A stretch of DNA of 64,000 nucleotides from Zygnema cylindricum (lineage: Eukaryota > Streptophyta > Zygnematophyceae > Zygnematales > Zygnemataceae). The DNA lies in the NCBI GenBank assembly GCA_037447655.1, contig JBBHKE010001412.1, forward strand, positions 26,579 to 90,578, read 5' to 3'. Made by a program: the position numbers and the translations under genes. The notes beneath the pieces are model-generated. The model had not been told where the DNA came from. It was given only the letters and a program-made list of their open reading frames with translations, and ran no database searches. Shown one piece after another: positions 1 to 12,300 of the stretch. The number at the start of each line of letters is the position of its first letter. Within the stretch, counting starts at the first letter, position 1.

Positions 1-1716
1 TTTGTTTATTCTATATGTTATTACATTACACACAAAAATGTATGTGTCGATTGATTCTACTGAAATGGGAACAAATAGGGGTTTTGGCCATGCCAAATAT
101 TCTTGCCTGAATTCTCCGTACCCAAATATCCTCCTAACAAATGCGGTTACTTTGGTTATTTAAACAAATATTTTTCCAAAAGCTTTTAAAGTTACGAGCT
201 ACTAATAATCAACTTCGAAACCTAGTGTTGTTCGTGCCTCGCACGCGTCATTGGAAGAAGATGTCGCCAGCGCTGCACCTCATATCAACGAGCTCAAACC
301 AAAAATAGAGTGGAAACAGTAATCATGTCTTTCCAGCACTAATATTTTAACAATTCGCAAGCGGTCATGTCATTCCAAACTACAATTGATAACGCTTATC
401 TAACCCTCACATGTTGCATTCCTAGAAGCCATATCATTGTAGGAAAACCATGCAAATCTGATTTTGTATTAATTCGAATTTTCTTTTCTAGTAAAGAGCC
501 ATACTTTAGGAAAATATAGAACTAAAACCTTGAAAAATGATCGCTTCATAATATGTACCGTATTATTTTCCGTAGTTCACATTTATCTTCATTTCTACTT
601 GATTTTACGAGCTTTTACCCGTCATTTTGTCCTTTTTTCATGAATGGGCATTTACTTTTCAATTAATTTTCTAGGGTTTTTACTCAAAAATAAGTAATGC
701 TATTAATAATAACCGATCAATTAAAAAGAAACATTTTTTTCATGTTATTTATTTCGTTTTAATGTCAACTGTGACTTCTATATCTATTATCAACTTTACA
801 TTGGGAAACACAACCACACGAGTATATTCATTTAAAAAAAAACTAAAATGGAAAGATTTAAAAAACCGATTATCCTACACGTGAGGAACACATTCCGTCA
901 AAATCTCACGTCTTCCATTATTCATTTCCAAAATCCATGTTTCCTTAAATATATTAAAAAATGAAAACTAGCAATTTCCAAATAAATGAAACGAAGCAAT
1001 TTTACAAGGAACAAATTGCCGAAAAAATCCAATTGATAAAGGCCAAAAAAAAAAAATAACAAACAAAATGACAACAAAATATCGAAAGCTTACAAACAAG
1101 GAGTCGAACAAAAACAGCAAACCGAAAGAGAAAGAACACAGAAAGAAAAAACTCATAAACAGCATTTTCAATATCATGTTTACTATTTATAAAAAAAAAT
1201 CCTAAACACTCCAGCACTTCCCAATGTTTCAAAATCTGCCAATGCAGTTCCTCATCCGCTTCTGTAAACGTGTCCTAAAAAATTAGGGTTTTCAACCGGA
1301 TTTCTTTAACGTTTTTTATGGTTTCCTGGCTGTATTATTAAAGGTCCATCGAGGTTTGCACAAACGATAGCAAATAGATTCGCACAGGTAATAAATAATT
1401 TCTCAGAAAGAAAAGTATTAGATAAATGCCACTTTTGTCTTTTTCGAACCTACAAACAAAGTCATCTTTTGTCGGTCCAATTATTATCCAACCACAGAAC
1501 GTCGGAAAAGACATTTTATTTTTACACTCGATCCACACCACATCGCGTCCGAACGTCCACCGAATTTCCACCCGTCCCCGTATTCGTCCACTAATTCCAA
1601 CCGAACCGAATTCCTAACCGTTTTTACTAACCCTCCTCTCCGAACCTTCTCCCTCCACCAAAAACCTTCGCCAATCCCAAAACTCAAACTTCTCTCCTCT
1701 CCTCTCCCCTCCCCTC
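1..1716. other. AT-rich intergenic DNA, no gene seen
   Basis: No reading frame here resembles a known protein. The sequence is AT-rich with short A and T runs. From about 1610 to 1716 it turns into a C/T-rich stretch that leads into the 3' end of the LRR gene. It may hold the 3' untranslated region of that minus-strand gene, but no clear polyadenylation signal could be assigned. Confidence 0.5.
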
Positions 1717-4089
1717 CTAAGTCTTGACACACGTGAAATTGGCCCTCTTATTATTGAACCCGGGGAAGCACTGGCAGAAAACCACCGGCGGCACCCCTCT
1801 CTCGCACGTGCCGCCTCCCCCGCAAATGCCGCCCGGCTGCAGCGCGGCGCAGAAGCGGGCGCATCGCTTGGCGCCCTTCTGGTAGCCCTTGGCGCAGCCG
1901 GCGGGGTCGCCGATGCCGGGGCCGCGCAGGCAGTTGCCGTACACCTCGCCGCACGCGCCGGGAGGCACGCCGCCGGGCGGCAGCAGAGTCAGGTAGTTGT
2001 CAAACAGGTAGCTGGGGGGGGGGAGGTAGAAGGGGAGGGAGCGCAGTTTAGAATGGTGAGGGAGGGGAGGGGAGGGGAGGGGAAAGGCAGGGGGAGAGGA
2101 GGGAGGGGAGGGGTGGAGGGAGGGACTTACTAGGTGGTCGCGGCTGGGAGGACGGGCGGCGCGCCGGAAAAGAAGTTAGCGTAGAGGCTACTGCAATCCA
2201 TGCACCCAGGGGGGGGAGGGGGGGGGGGGGGGGGTTGGGGGGGGGGGGGGGGGGGGGGGTGTTAGCGAGGGGAGGGAGGCAGGGCGCGCCGAGCTTGCTT
2301 GGCAGCTGCCGGTGTCGATGCGGCAGGTTAGAGCGAGCAAACTGAAATGGTACTTCATTTTGTGCGTTCTATGGTGCACTGGGCAGTTGCCAGTTCCGCA
2401 CAAGTGATGCCAAGCCAAGGGGGTAAGCCTGTCCGTACATCTGCCTGAGCTTGGGCAGCGTGGCGAGGCTCCTGGGGATGCTGCCGGTCAGGAGGTTCAC
2501 GTGCAGGTTGCTGCCGGACGCAGAAAAACCAACAGCACCACAATTAGTAAAGATAAACGGAAACCGACAAAAACATCTGACCGACACAAAGAAAAGACTT
2601 GCGCCAAAAGAAAAGAAAAGAGTTTTGCCGCAGCGAGGCGACAAAAGCGACAAAACCGCACAAGCAGACGAAACCGACACAGCCTCTCCTTGCAGAAAAG
2701 ACACTACTTGCAGGCATCCCCCCCCCCGGCCCGGGTGCCGGGCTCTCACAGGAACTCGAGGTTCTTCAGCATCGCGATGCTGTCCGGAATCGCGCCCGAG
2801 AACTTGTTCGACTGCAGGAACCTGGGGCCAGGAAAACCCAACGATGACGTCAGCATACAGGGCAGACTGCACAGGGCCAACTGGCGCTGACGCAATCCCG
2901 AGCGCCGGTCGCACAATCCACTGCGCAACCTACGCAGCTAGCTTCTGCGGGACCGCGGTGCGACACATGGCACCGCACCACGTTCCGGTTTCACACTCAG
3001 CACCAATCTGCCACGTGTCCTCCCGTCACCACGCGATGTCGCGACCCTGGGCAGCCAGTCTACTTTCGACATGACGCCAAAGCCACAAGCGTGCTACGGG
3101 CACATCCAGCCCAGCCAGCACAGCGTGACGCGACAGCAGGTTTTGGCGCGCGGCGTCGCTTACAGGCCGACAAGTGTCGTCAGTTTGCCGATCACGGCCG
3201 GGATTTTGCCCGACAGCTGGTTGGTTTTCCCGCCGGCCAGGTATCTGCACACGTGGCGCATCAGCCAAGGCAGACGCGTTAGACGAATCGACACGTGGTA
3301 ACTGCAAAGCAAGGCACTACACCCGCCATCTCACATGCCAGAAACACTTCAATGCAGGCGTCACCCCGCGAGAAAAAACCAACTCTCCCTACACGTCATC
3401 TTCCACGTCATTGTCCACGTCAGCAGCTGGAGACTGGCCCGTTTTCACCGACTCTAGCCCCCCCCCTCTCACAAAACAGAAACCGAAACCTCTCCCCTCC
3501 ACACCCCAGCAGCTCCCCGCAGAAAAACCTTTTTTTTTTCAATTCCTTTCCATGGAATCCACACTAAATCAGGTCCCAAAACTGGCCCGGTTTCCCCCCT
3601 TCCTTCCCCTTCCCCCCTGAAGCCCCCCCGCCTCTCGGCGCCACGCACCCCGCAAAGAAGCAGATTCAGCGGCGACAAGCCTCCACAAAACCCGGCGGGA
3701 TTCCCGGACTCACATGTACTTGATCGTCCCGTTCGCGTGGCAGAAGAATCGCAGGTCGTCGCACACCAGGAACTGGATCTTCTTGCGCCCGTTGGGGATC
3801 GCGTCGCGGAACTCCGACAGCAGCGCCACTGATGCGAGACTCGCACGTGCGAACGACCAGCGTCAGAGGATGCAGGGGGGAGGCGCAGGAGCGAGGGCCA
3901 GCGGCAGGAAAAGAGGGGGGGGGAGGGAGAGGGGGAGGGCTTACCGGTGGCGGGGGACATTTTGGGGTACGGAGCCACGATTCGGGGGCCGACGCGCAGA
4001 GGGGAGAAGAGAGGTTCCAGGGCGTCGGAGGTGGACACGTGGGCCAGTAAGAGGAGGAGGGCGGCTGGGAGAAGCCTCATCAGAGCCAT
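1717..4089 (-). CDS. Secreted leucine-rich-repeat protein with Cys-rich tail, 7 exons
   Basis: Exons in gene order are 4089-3945, 3828-3714, 3244-3164, 2821-2750, 2510-2439, 2190-2131 and 2011-1717. All have GT-AG borders and consistent phase, giving about 279 residues. It begins with a signal peptide (MALMRLLPAALLLLLAH), followed by an LRR N-cap-like segment with a CDD...FFCHANGT stretch. Four to five plant-type LRRs follow (NQLSGKIP, NKFSGAIP, NLLTGSIP, NFFSGAPP), roughly one per 72-81 nt exon. The final exon encodes a Cys-rich tail (GNCLRGPG, CARFC, CGGGGTC, CQCFPGF) with an EGF-like spacing. There is no transmembrane segment or kinase, so the product is probably secreted to the wall or apoplast. 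The family is known for binding proteins or glycans, but the ligand here is unknown. Exons are much more GC-rich than the surroundings. It stops at TAG. The start is the only Met giving a signal peptide. Confidence 0.85.
2209..2260 (+). repeat. Near-homopolymer G tract in an LRR-gene intron
   Basis: About 50 bases are almost pure G on the plus strand (C on the gene's sense strand), broken by single A and TT interruptions. The tract lies immediately upstream of exon 6 of the LRR gene, so on the sense strand it supplies a C-rich pyrimidine tract before the acceptor. It could form a G-quadruplex. Assembly length errors are likely in such a run. Confidence 0.8.
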
Positions 4090-4108
4090 GGCGGGAGAGA
4101 CGTAAAAA

Positions 4109-4200
4109 CAGAGAGAGAGAGAGGGAGTGGAAGGAGGGAAATGTAGAGAGGGAGAAGAGGGAGATGTAAGATGGGCGAAGAGAGAGACCGAAGAGGAGGA
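4109..4200. repeat. GA-rich tract upstream of the LRR gene start
   Basis: GAGAGAGA-type purine repeats lie directly upstream of the LRR start codon, so the sense strand of the likely 5' leader is CT-rich. CT-rich leaders and Y-patches are common near plant core promoters. A regulatory role is inference only. Confidence 0.5.
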
Positions 4201-4495
4201 CTGAGTGGAAGATGGAATAAAAGTGGCAAAGTTGACGCACGTCGCTGCCCGTCTCTCTTTTTTTTTTCTTTTTTTCTTTTCCTGGTTTTTCTCGTCGAGA
4301 CTATGTCGTCACTTAAAACGACAAAACGGACACTGACGCAATTCTGCGGCGTCCGATTCTCGGCTACATCATCGCAGCAGCCAAAACAGATTGTGCTGAC
4401 GTCATCTCTTCGTACCTTTTCGACTCGGGCACGAAACCGCTGACCGTAGAATCCTCCGAATTGTGAGGAAGAAAGAATGCCGAACGTTTGGGCGT

Positions 4496-4570
4496 CGTCC
4501 AATGGGAGGCGAGCAACGTGATTGGCGGGCGCCAGAGGGCGTCTGACAGGGCAGTGCAGCGCGATTGGAA
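4496..4570. promoter_or_regulatory. Cluster of CCAAT-type motifs upstream of the LRR gene
   Basis: A CCAAT motif near 4499 and inverted copies (ATTGG) near 4520 and 4563 fall within a locally GC-rich stretch 400-480 bp upstream of the LRR start codon. This is compatible with an NF-Y-type promoter module, but CCAAT is short and can occur by chance. No TATA box was identified. Confidence 0.25.
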
Positions 4571-5384
4571 GAGCTTCGCGTCAGACGCCGGCAAGCGCGA
4601 GGCGCATCGGACCGTCCGATGGCACGAACGATCGCAGCCACTCGCGAGATTTAAGGACCTCGCTGTCACCGTACGGCATGCAGAGAGCGTTCGCGCCGAC
4701 AATTGTCTTATTCGAAGGCAGAATGTCCACGTGTAAGATCGTCTGGCGCATAGCAAGTCAATCGCTTCGTAAAAAATGCGATTCCTCTGTCGTCTAGTGC
4801 GATAGTACCTTAAATCGTTGCCTCCAGCGGCAAATTATATGATTACGGTCAAACTATACTGCCAATCAGAGGCTTGTCTTCTAGTAAACAAATTTGTCTT
4901 TGTGTCTCTCGTGACTCTCCATGCAAACGAATTTGTCTTTTCATCTGTCGCTACTCGCGGGAAATTCAATCAATGAGCTGTCAGATACTGATTAGTGCTG
5001 CTTTGGGAGGGCGTCTCGTTTTAGGCTAGGCACCGATGTGCCGAAGATAGGGGTTTGTTACTTTGTTTTGTCATTTCCACGAAATATAGAATGCAGCACC
5101 GACCAAACTCTCGCCCCGTACGAGGAAAGTGTTGGAACTGAAGTACAACATACGTCATCCTCAAACTTAGCCTGTACTTCCGATTGTCGTCTTCCATTTT
5201 GCGACGCCCGCCTCGCGTCATGCCACGCATTCCCAACCGCCTCGAGGGCCAGATTCCAGCGAAGAGAAACTACAGTACGGTACAGTATCGCCGAATAATA
5301 AAACTTGTCCGTACGTCTCGCACTGTTTCAACCGTTTATCACAAGGGAAATTACACGGAAATTAGGTCGTCCTTTTGAATCCAG
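4571..5384. other. Intergenic DNA, no gene seen
   Basis: GC content falls gradually from the LRR upstream region into AT-rich DNA. No open frame shows a recognisable domain. It ends at the left terminus of the first TA-flanked inverted-repeat element. Confidence 0.4.
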
Positions 5385-5586
5385 TACACCGCCAATCGCT
5401 ATTAGAGTCAAGGATTAAATAGCGTCAAAAAATAATTATCGTTATTGATTCTTATTTAGTGCCTGAGACGTGGCAGATTATGGTCCACGTCCTTAAATAG
5501 CGTTATTAATTCTATTTCAGGTTTTGGGGTCAAAATTTAGGGGCACCGTATTAGCGTTATATACTCTAATAGCGATTGGCGGTGTA
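5385..5586. mobile_element. Short TIR element (MITE), family 1, TA-flanked
   Basis: This is a 202-bp non-coding element with 24-bp perfect inverted repeats beginning TACACCGCCAATCG. The outermost TA on each side fits a TA target site, as used by Tc1/mariner-type elements. Related copies lie at 22606-23194, 23410-24023, 35730-36252, 41481-42022 and 51954-52173, with a truncated copy ending at 54552. It has no coding capacity, so it is non-autonomous. Confidence 0.85.
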
Positions 5587-5671
5587 CGTGCAAGGGGCCT
5601 CAATGTCATTCCACATTTCTCCTTCTCTCCCTCACGGCCGCCCCAAACTTTCTCGCTCTCCCCCTCCCCCA

Positions 5672-5783
5672 CGCTTAGGGTGCGTCTCCATGTAATTAAA
5701 ACTTAGGGGAATTACTGTTTTTAGCGCAGATCCGGCGGACCCGGATTTCAGGTGTCCCTATGTGTACCAAAAAAAATTGTTAC
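5672..5783. mobile_element. Remnant left end of a family-2 (TWA-target) element
   Basis: It begins TTA-GGGTGCGTCTCCATG, closely like the left end of the element at 12835 (GGGTACGTCCCCATG), and shares a downstream GTCCCTATGTG segment with it. No matching right inverted repeat was found before the next element starts at 5787, so this is probably a truncated copy. Confidence 0.45.
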
Positions 5784-5786
5784 TTA

Positions 5787-6481
5787 GGATGGACTTCCAT
5801 TAGCGAAAAAGTGGGGTTTTTTACTGAAGGCCGTACCGTTTCGTACAAATTCGTACAGAATTATTTATTTTCAACGAAAACAACATTACAGAAAATTGTC
5901 CAAGGTTGAAGGCGTAAATTAGGACCGTCGGATTCAATTATACTTTTTATCCGTGACGCCACGTCACCAACCCTACAGTTTTCTAAGACCGTGCACAGTG
6001 AGGACAGTTCTCGAATACAGAATGTGTACAAATAGGCCGCGTGGAAAAGGTAAAAAGAATCCACGATGAGCGCGCGCGTATGTGCGTACAAGTCGCAAGG
6101 GCCATGTGCCTTCCGCCAAGGTGGCTGCGAATCCGCCGAAATTATCCCGTCACGCTCCCACCATCAAAGTTTGTCGCCGCCTTTTTGTCGTTGCGTTTTT
6201 AAATTTTGGTTAGTACATTTAATACCCTCTGTATGAGTCATTAATTACCTCCGCTGGTACAGATATTATCGCCGCTGGTACAGATGTTACCTCCGCTCGT
6301 ATAGATATTGCGTTCTGAAATTGCATTCGAAGATTCTTTCAAGATTTTGAGCATCGGATATTAACCTACGTGTTACCAACAACAATGAGCCACGCAGGTT
6401 TACAGGCGCGACCTAATGGAAGCCACGCCCTTCGGTACAATTTTCCGTACAATTACTGGGACACCTAATGGAAGTCCACCC
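5787..6481 (+). mobile_element. PIF/Harbinger-like MITE, array unit A
   Basis: Its inverted ends are GGATGGACTTCCATTA on the left and the complement of GGGTGGACTTCCATTA on the right, flanked by TTA on both sides. A 3-bp TWA target and GGGT ends fit PIF/Harbinger Tourist-like elements. There is no transposase. Orientation is assigned from the subterminal AGTGGGGTTTT motif lying at the left end. The right TTA is shared with unit B. Confidence 0.75.
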
Positions 6482-6484
6482 TTA

Positions 6485-7212
6485 GGGTACCATTCCATTA
6501 GGCGGTCCCAGTAAATGTACGGACTATTCTACTGACAGCGTTTACTGTAAGTCCGCTCCATAGTCCGCTCCATTATGTCGGGCCAATAACAAACCTTCCT
6601 CAATTATGATTGGCGCCAGATAGGTTAGAGTCCAATTCTAAAAATCTTAAAGAAATCTACAAACGGAATATCTGTACAAAAAATCTGTGTAGTTAATGAT
6701 TCATACATGAAGTTTCCGGCCAGATTTTGATTTTGAAAATGGAAATCAAAATTTCCAAACGGGGTTGCAAAAGGACGAGACAAACTTTCAAGGTCGCGAC
6801 AAACTTTGAATGTGGGTGGATGTCAGACGGAGCGTGCAAGGATACTTTCAACCTGACCTGCATTCAGTGTGGCACACGACACATGGCCTGTACGACGTGC
6901 ACGCTTGTGATTGCTTGTTCAAAGTATATATTTTTTTTCTTTTTCACGTATACCAATGGTAATGAATGGCAATCATCCAATTGACCCCTCCTCGCGAGGA
7001 GAGTTGGGGCCCATTGGATGATGTGCGCGATTGCTTCGCAGACCTCAAAAAGTGAAACATCCAACGGTCAAGAATTACTCCTACATCATTAGAGCTTCCC
7101 GACAGCTTTCCAGTAACGATGTTTCGTATGAAAAAAAAAATGGTACGGCTATGTACGAAAACGTACGGCGTCCAGTAACGCACCTCACTTTCCGTCTAAT
7201 GGAATGTTACCC
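6485..7212 (-). mobile_element. PIF/Harbinger-like MITE, array unit B
   Basis: The inverted ends are GGGTACCATTCCATTAG and the complement of GGGTAACATTCCATTAG, with TTA at each side shared with units A and C. The subterminal motif lies at the right, so it is inverted relative to A. It carries an internal palindrome, CCTCCTCGCGAGGAG, near 6986. Confidence 0.75.
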
Positions 7213-7215
7213 TTA

Positions 7216-7906
7216 GGGTGAACCTCCATCACGCCAAAAGTGGGGTTATTTACTGGAAAAGGTACATTTTCGTACATATCCAGCTCATTTCCGTGCTGTT
7301 TTTTTCATTAAACAAGATTAGAAAGGATTCGTCAAGATTCTCCAAACTTTTGGGCAACAACGTCAACCTTTCGATTATGAATTTTTGAAACAAAAGGTCA
7401 CTCCGTCCAGTGTTTGGCTACTCTTCTCGAGGAGGACACTAGCCAATCACTGGACGTGTAAAATGTTTACGCGTGGAAAGGTCACGTATGAACCACGCGC
7501 CTTCGGACAAGCGGAAAACAAATCCAACGAAAACAACGAGAAAATGTTTGTCGACGAATGTGCCGTGACGCCTCCTCCACCATCTGTTAACATCCGGAAT
7601 TTGCGGCGCCACGACGAAGCACGAACGACAAAACAACGACAAAAAAACAAACCACAAACGTACAAATTGTAAGCGCATGTAATATAATTTTGCAGCTGGC
7701 TATACGGATACAAGTTCATATATTATGCTTTTGGAATCTTTATTTATGTTCGCCGTCAGAAAAAGGAACCTACTTGCACCAATCGAAATAAAGCACATAC
7801 GCGATAGATTCCATCACTGACACGACTTGATGGAGAAGTGAACAAAATATTAGTGTCAGTAAACGTTTTTGTACGATTATTGTCGGCGACTGCTGGAGAA
7901 GCAGCC
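7216..7906 (+). mobile_element. PIF/Harbinger-like MITE, array unit C
   Basis: It starts GGGTGAACCTCCATCACG with the AGTGGGGTTATTTACTGG subterminal motif and ends at GCAGCC-TTA. Its right TIR is more diverged than in the other units. An internal hairpin containing TTCTCGAGGAGG lies near 7425. It is non-coding. Confidence 0.65.
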
Positions 7907-7909
7907 TTA

Positions 7910-8682
7910 GGGTAGCCTTCTATCAGGCGAAAAAGTGGGTTTCTTTACTGGAGAAAGTACCTTTCCGTACTAAGCCGTACTGTTTTTTGTTTTTTTTTAC
8001 AAAATATGTTTACCAAAAATTCGTTAAAATTCTCTAGACTTTTTGGCGAAATTTTCCACCGTCCGATTCTTAATTTTGGACGCAAACGACCGTTCTCTGC
8101 AGTACCCGACGAGTCTCCTCTGACTGTCCTCAAAAGAACACTTTGCTCTTACTGGACGCGTGTATTGGTCCACTTGTAAAAGTCAGAGTCGATCTACAGC
8201 TGACGTGAAGTTATAAACTTACATGTGGCAAATGGCGTGTAGCTTCTAACATCAAAGCCACCTTGTTCAACGACAAAATCTTGGTTGTAAGACATGCTGT
8301 CACGCCTCCGCTGGTACAGCGATAATACATAAACGTACAAATGGTACATTCCTGGACATTTGTACAAATTTTCATTTTGCAACGGTTTTCATGACGGTTG
8401 TTACAACGACAAATATAAGGACGTACATATTTTACATTAGCGTGACGCTACTAGATATTTTAATCTGCATCCGCCCGTATAGCTACGCAGTTGAGATTTT
8501 GTACTTTTCAAATCTTTCATTAATCCCGGGCGGCTCAACAAGATCGTACGTGGTACCAATCGCAATGTCACACGTAAGCAATTCTTTTTTCACTGGCACG
8601 ACCTGATGGAAAGGTGTTACAAATATTATTGCCTGTAAACGTGACCGTACGATTACTAAGAACGCCTGATGGAAGGTTACCC
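7910..8682 (+). mobile_element. PIF/Harbinger-like MITE, array unit D
   Basis: The ends are GGGTAGCCTTCTATCAGGCG and the complement of GGGTAACCTTCCATCAGGCG. TTA on each side is shared with units C and E. It is non-coding. Confidence 0.75.
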
Positions 8683-8685
8683 TTA

Positions 8686-9350
8686 GGGTATGGTTACATC
8701 ACGAGGTCTCTCCAATAGTACGGACAACAATATTTATGTAATACAGAGGCCCTCGGTTACATCGCGTGGTGTCTCTAAACAAGTTTTCATATACGTATTT
8801 CGATTTGAGTGGTTCGACATAGGTTGACTATCAAATATCTAAAATCGTCAAAGATTTAAAAACCGACCATTTTTGTCTGAAAATCCGTACTTGCGTATTA
8901 CGTACGTGTTCTTCGCAAGTGTACAGTGTCAATGTACCTCAGAGATCCCTTTCACTCTGATGACTTTCAGGAAAATACCGTACTTATTTTCGACAAGATT
9001 TTACGGTCACCATGTCCAGCGGCACGTGACTTTGGGGTGGTGTGAACAAAAATTTTTTTCTTCTTCGCACGTGTTTATAGTCCACGTGTATTGATTTACG
9101 GGTTCTGTATTGGTTGACCCACCTCCGCCATGTGGGTTCATGGTTATAGAGGCGGATGGAGCGATTGCTTCGCGGATGAATACCATAATACACTCGAACG
9201 ACCGATGTTTTTTGCCGGAAACTTAGAGAATTGTAATCTTATTTTCTGTAATGTTGTTTTCAAAAAACTCACGAAAAGATAGTACGGCATGGTACGCGAA
9301 AATACATAATTTTGTAATAAACCTCACTTTTCGTCTGATGTAACCATACC
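8686..9350 (-). mobile_element. PIF/Harbinger-like MITE, array unit E
   Basis: The ends are GGGTATGGTTACATCACG and the complement of AGGTATGGTTACATCAGACG, with the left TTA shared with unit D. Internally it has a GCGATTGCTTCGCGGATGAA segment also seen in unit B. It is followed by TTAAGGGTG, possibly the start of a further degraded unit. Confidence 0.72.
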
Positions 9351-9351
9351 T

Positions 9352-12300
9352 TTAAGGGTGTGACGATTGTGTACGGTGACAATGCCCGTGACGGCTGTCA
9401 ACGTCTACAATTTGTGATGACGCACCTGATTGTTCAAAATAGTCAGTGACTTCGCATAATTTTGTGTGACATTTGTAAATATTTACCTTTTCAACCCTTT
9501 GTCTATGGATGCCTTCCATGGTTGACGCTCCCTTCTTTGTACGGCTGCCCTTTTGGCAATGTATCTCTATTCCTATTTCATAAACCTAATCTCATATTTG
9601 ATTTAATCACCAAAAAATTAAGTATTCTTTTTAACTCCTAGTGGTACATTGATTTTTTCATTCTTGTGTAAAAAAATAAAGATAATAAAGAAAAACAATA
9701 AAAATAATAATCATAATCATAATAAAATTTGGTTTTAGAATAACCGATTTGCACAGTAGATTAAGTGTGACGTAATAAAACTAATATTAAGCAGAATAAT
9801 TGGATTATTTTTTTGGTAATTCAATTTTATTTAGCTTCCGAGTGTTCAGCGTAGAGTTGTTTTGTAAAAGGATGAAGAATAGTGAAATTTGAAGAAGTGA
9901 TGAAGTTTGAAAGAAATAATGTGAGGTTACGTTAGAGAGGCGACGTGTGCGGCTTGCTAGGGCGCTCTCAAAGATTTCTCACATTTTCGTCAAATAGCGT
10001 CGTAATTTCCAGACCCTTGGAATGAAAAATCCGTATTGAATGAAAGGCGACAAAACAAAACAAGTTTTGTACTTTGATGGATGCAAACGGACAAATTATA
10101 ACGAATGGTGTACCTTTCAGCATCGCTTTAATTTGTTTGAAATTTGAGTAACTTTTTTTACACGTGCGAATACATGTACCTATTTGTTTTATGGAAAAAC
10201 TTTGTTTTTAAAACACATTGTCCATGTGTTTTAAAGAAAAGTTTGAAGATGACGTTTTTTGGCGTGGCCGTGGGTTGAATATCAAAAGACGACAATATGT
10301 TGTACATCCTAAATTTGACGATGACGCAAAATGTAATTCTCTTTTTTTCTATTTTCTTGAGCGGTTAAAGCTTACGCGGTACGACTCGAAGTTTTACAAG
10401 AAAACCAAAAAAAAAACCCTTACTTTGGCACATGGAGACGAACCCTTAGTACCTCGCATTCTTCACAAAGTCACCTTACGCTGTCGGAGCTAGAGGAAAA
10501 TATTCAGTACGCCGTTATTTGACCAACGTATGAGGTATTTAAGCTCTTTTTTTAAAGGATATAAACACGTGAAAAAAAAAACCCTCCATGTCGAATTTTA
10601 CTATTCGTTTACTATTTTCCTAAAAACACAATAGACTAAAGATTAAAGATGCGTTGTAACTAAAAAAAAAAGATCCTCGTAGGGGGGCATGTACACAAGC
10701 TATGAACACGACAATGTTGGAAAACTTCTATAATATCACATATGAACCTTCGATGTCACGAAAGTGTAGCGAAAATACAGTGCGAAAATACACCGAAAAC
10801 TTCTACAATCGTCACAAATTTAAGTAACAAGTTTATCATTGTAAATTTGAACACTTAGAAACTCGTACAAGGGATCTATACCACAAAACATTTTTTTGCG
10901 ATAAGTTAGTTATAACGACACATTTTTTAGAAAATAAAGAGAGTTATGAAATTAATGCCTAACAAATAAAAAAATGAGTTCAACTTAAAATCGAAAGCTT
11001 CAGAAACGGACATGTAATTATTTTTTTCTCATGTACTTGGTGACATAGCGTGACGTCTCGAATTCCACGACCGTCATTCCTCACCACGCTACAAGGAGTA
11101 AGGACCAAAGCTTTGACAAACTAAAAGACTACAAAGGTACATTAACAGTACAAAATAAAAAACAGTTGCTAAGTCGTGTGACTTCAAAATATAGTCAAAC
11201 GCGATCGTCATGAAGTAGTCAAAAGACAGGTATACTATAATGCATTTTTAGCTGCAAAAAAAACATTCTCGTTGGGTTCTAACTCAAAGGCTAAATTCAC
11301 CATAAAGATATATCTCTATTTATTCATATATTACATGTAAAGGAAGTGAAGTCTTAAAAGTAACAATTTTTGGAGGCACCACACATTGTTGTTTAAAGTT
11401 ATAAAATAACACTTAAACGTAATGTTCAAAACATCGAGGTAAAAAGCACAATTCAACTGATAATGAATAGCAAACTTTAAAGGTAAAATAAATCAACTCG
11501 GACTCTTACCACAAAAAACTCCAAGTTTAATAAACACTACAAAGTGAAAGCTACAAGTACAAATACGAAGTTATTTAAGTAAAAAACACCGCGCGTTACC
11601 CAAAAGAAAAAGAGTTATGGACCTTCGTTAAGAGCGTACAATTATGCCACACTTAAAGTCATAATTACAAAGGTCGTCCATATGCACTAGGTGGTGCAAC
11701 AGTAATACCACATCCATTATTCGCGAATGTGCTATGTTAAATGAGGGTTCAATACCAAGCACATTGAAGCGAGAGAAAGATATGTTGACATTAAAAAATT
11801 AGAAGCGTAGACGGGTCTGTTAGCTTCAACGTATCGCCGAGGGTGACCACTTAAAAAGTTGTTTATTTTAGATATGTAGGTATTAAGAATTTCCAAAACA
11901 AATGGTATGAAGTTGTCAAGCGAGGTATCAATGTGTATATTTCTATTCAAACAAGGTTGTTATTAACTGAGCTAGAACTCTTATATAGAATGTCGCGCGT
12001 GAGCAAACATGGCATCCTGTAGGTGTGTGAGAACGACGTCATATAGTGCTTTTTTGCAAAGACAAACGTGGGTGGCAAAAATACCCCTAGGCTAAGATCA
12101 TGGTGTGTCTATATACGACACTTTGTGTTTGACTTTGTACCTTACCACGCTTCCAGCTACAACTATCGCATCTCAGACTACTTGTGTTGGTTTTTTGTTC
12201 CCGTTATTAAGAGCAAAGGCTCAAATTGATGCCCTTCTCATGTGTAGGTTGACCACAAATGCAATGGGGGCTTACCCAAGAAGGAAACTTTGGAGTAGAC

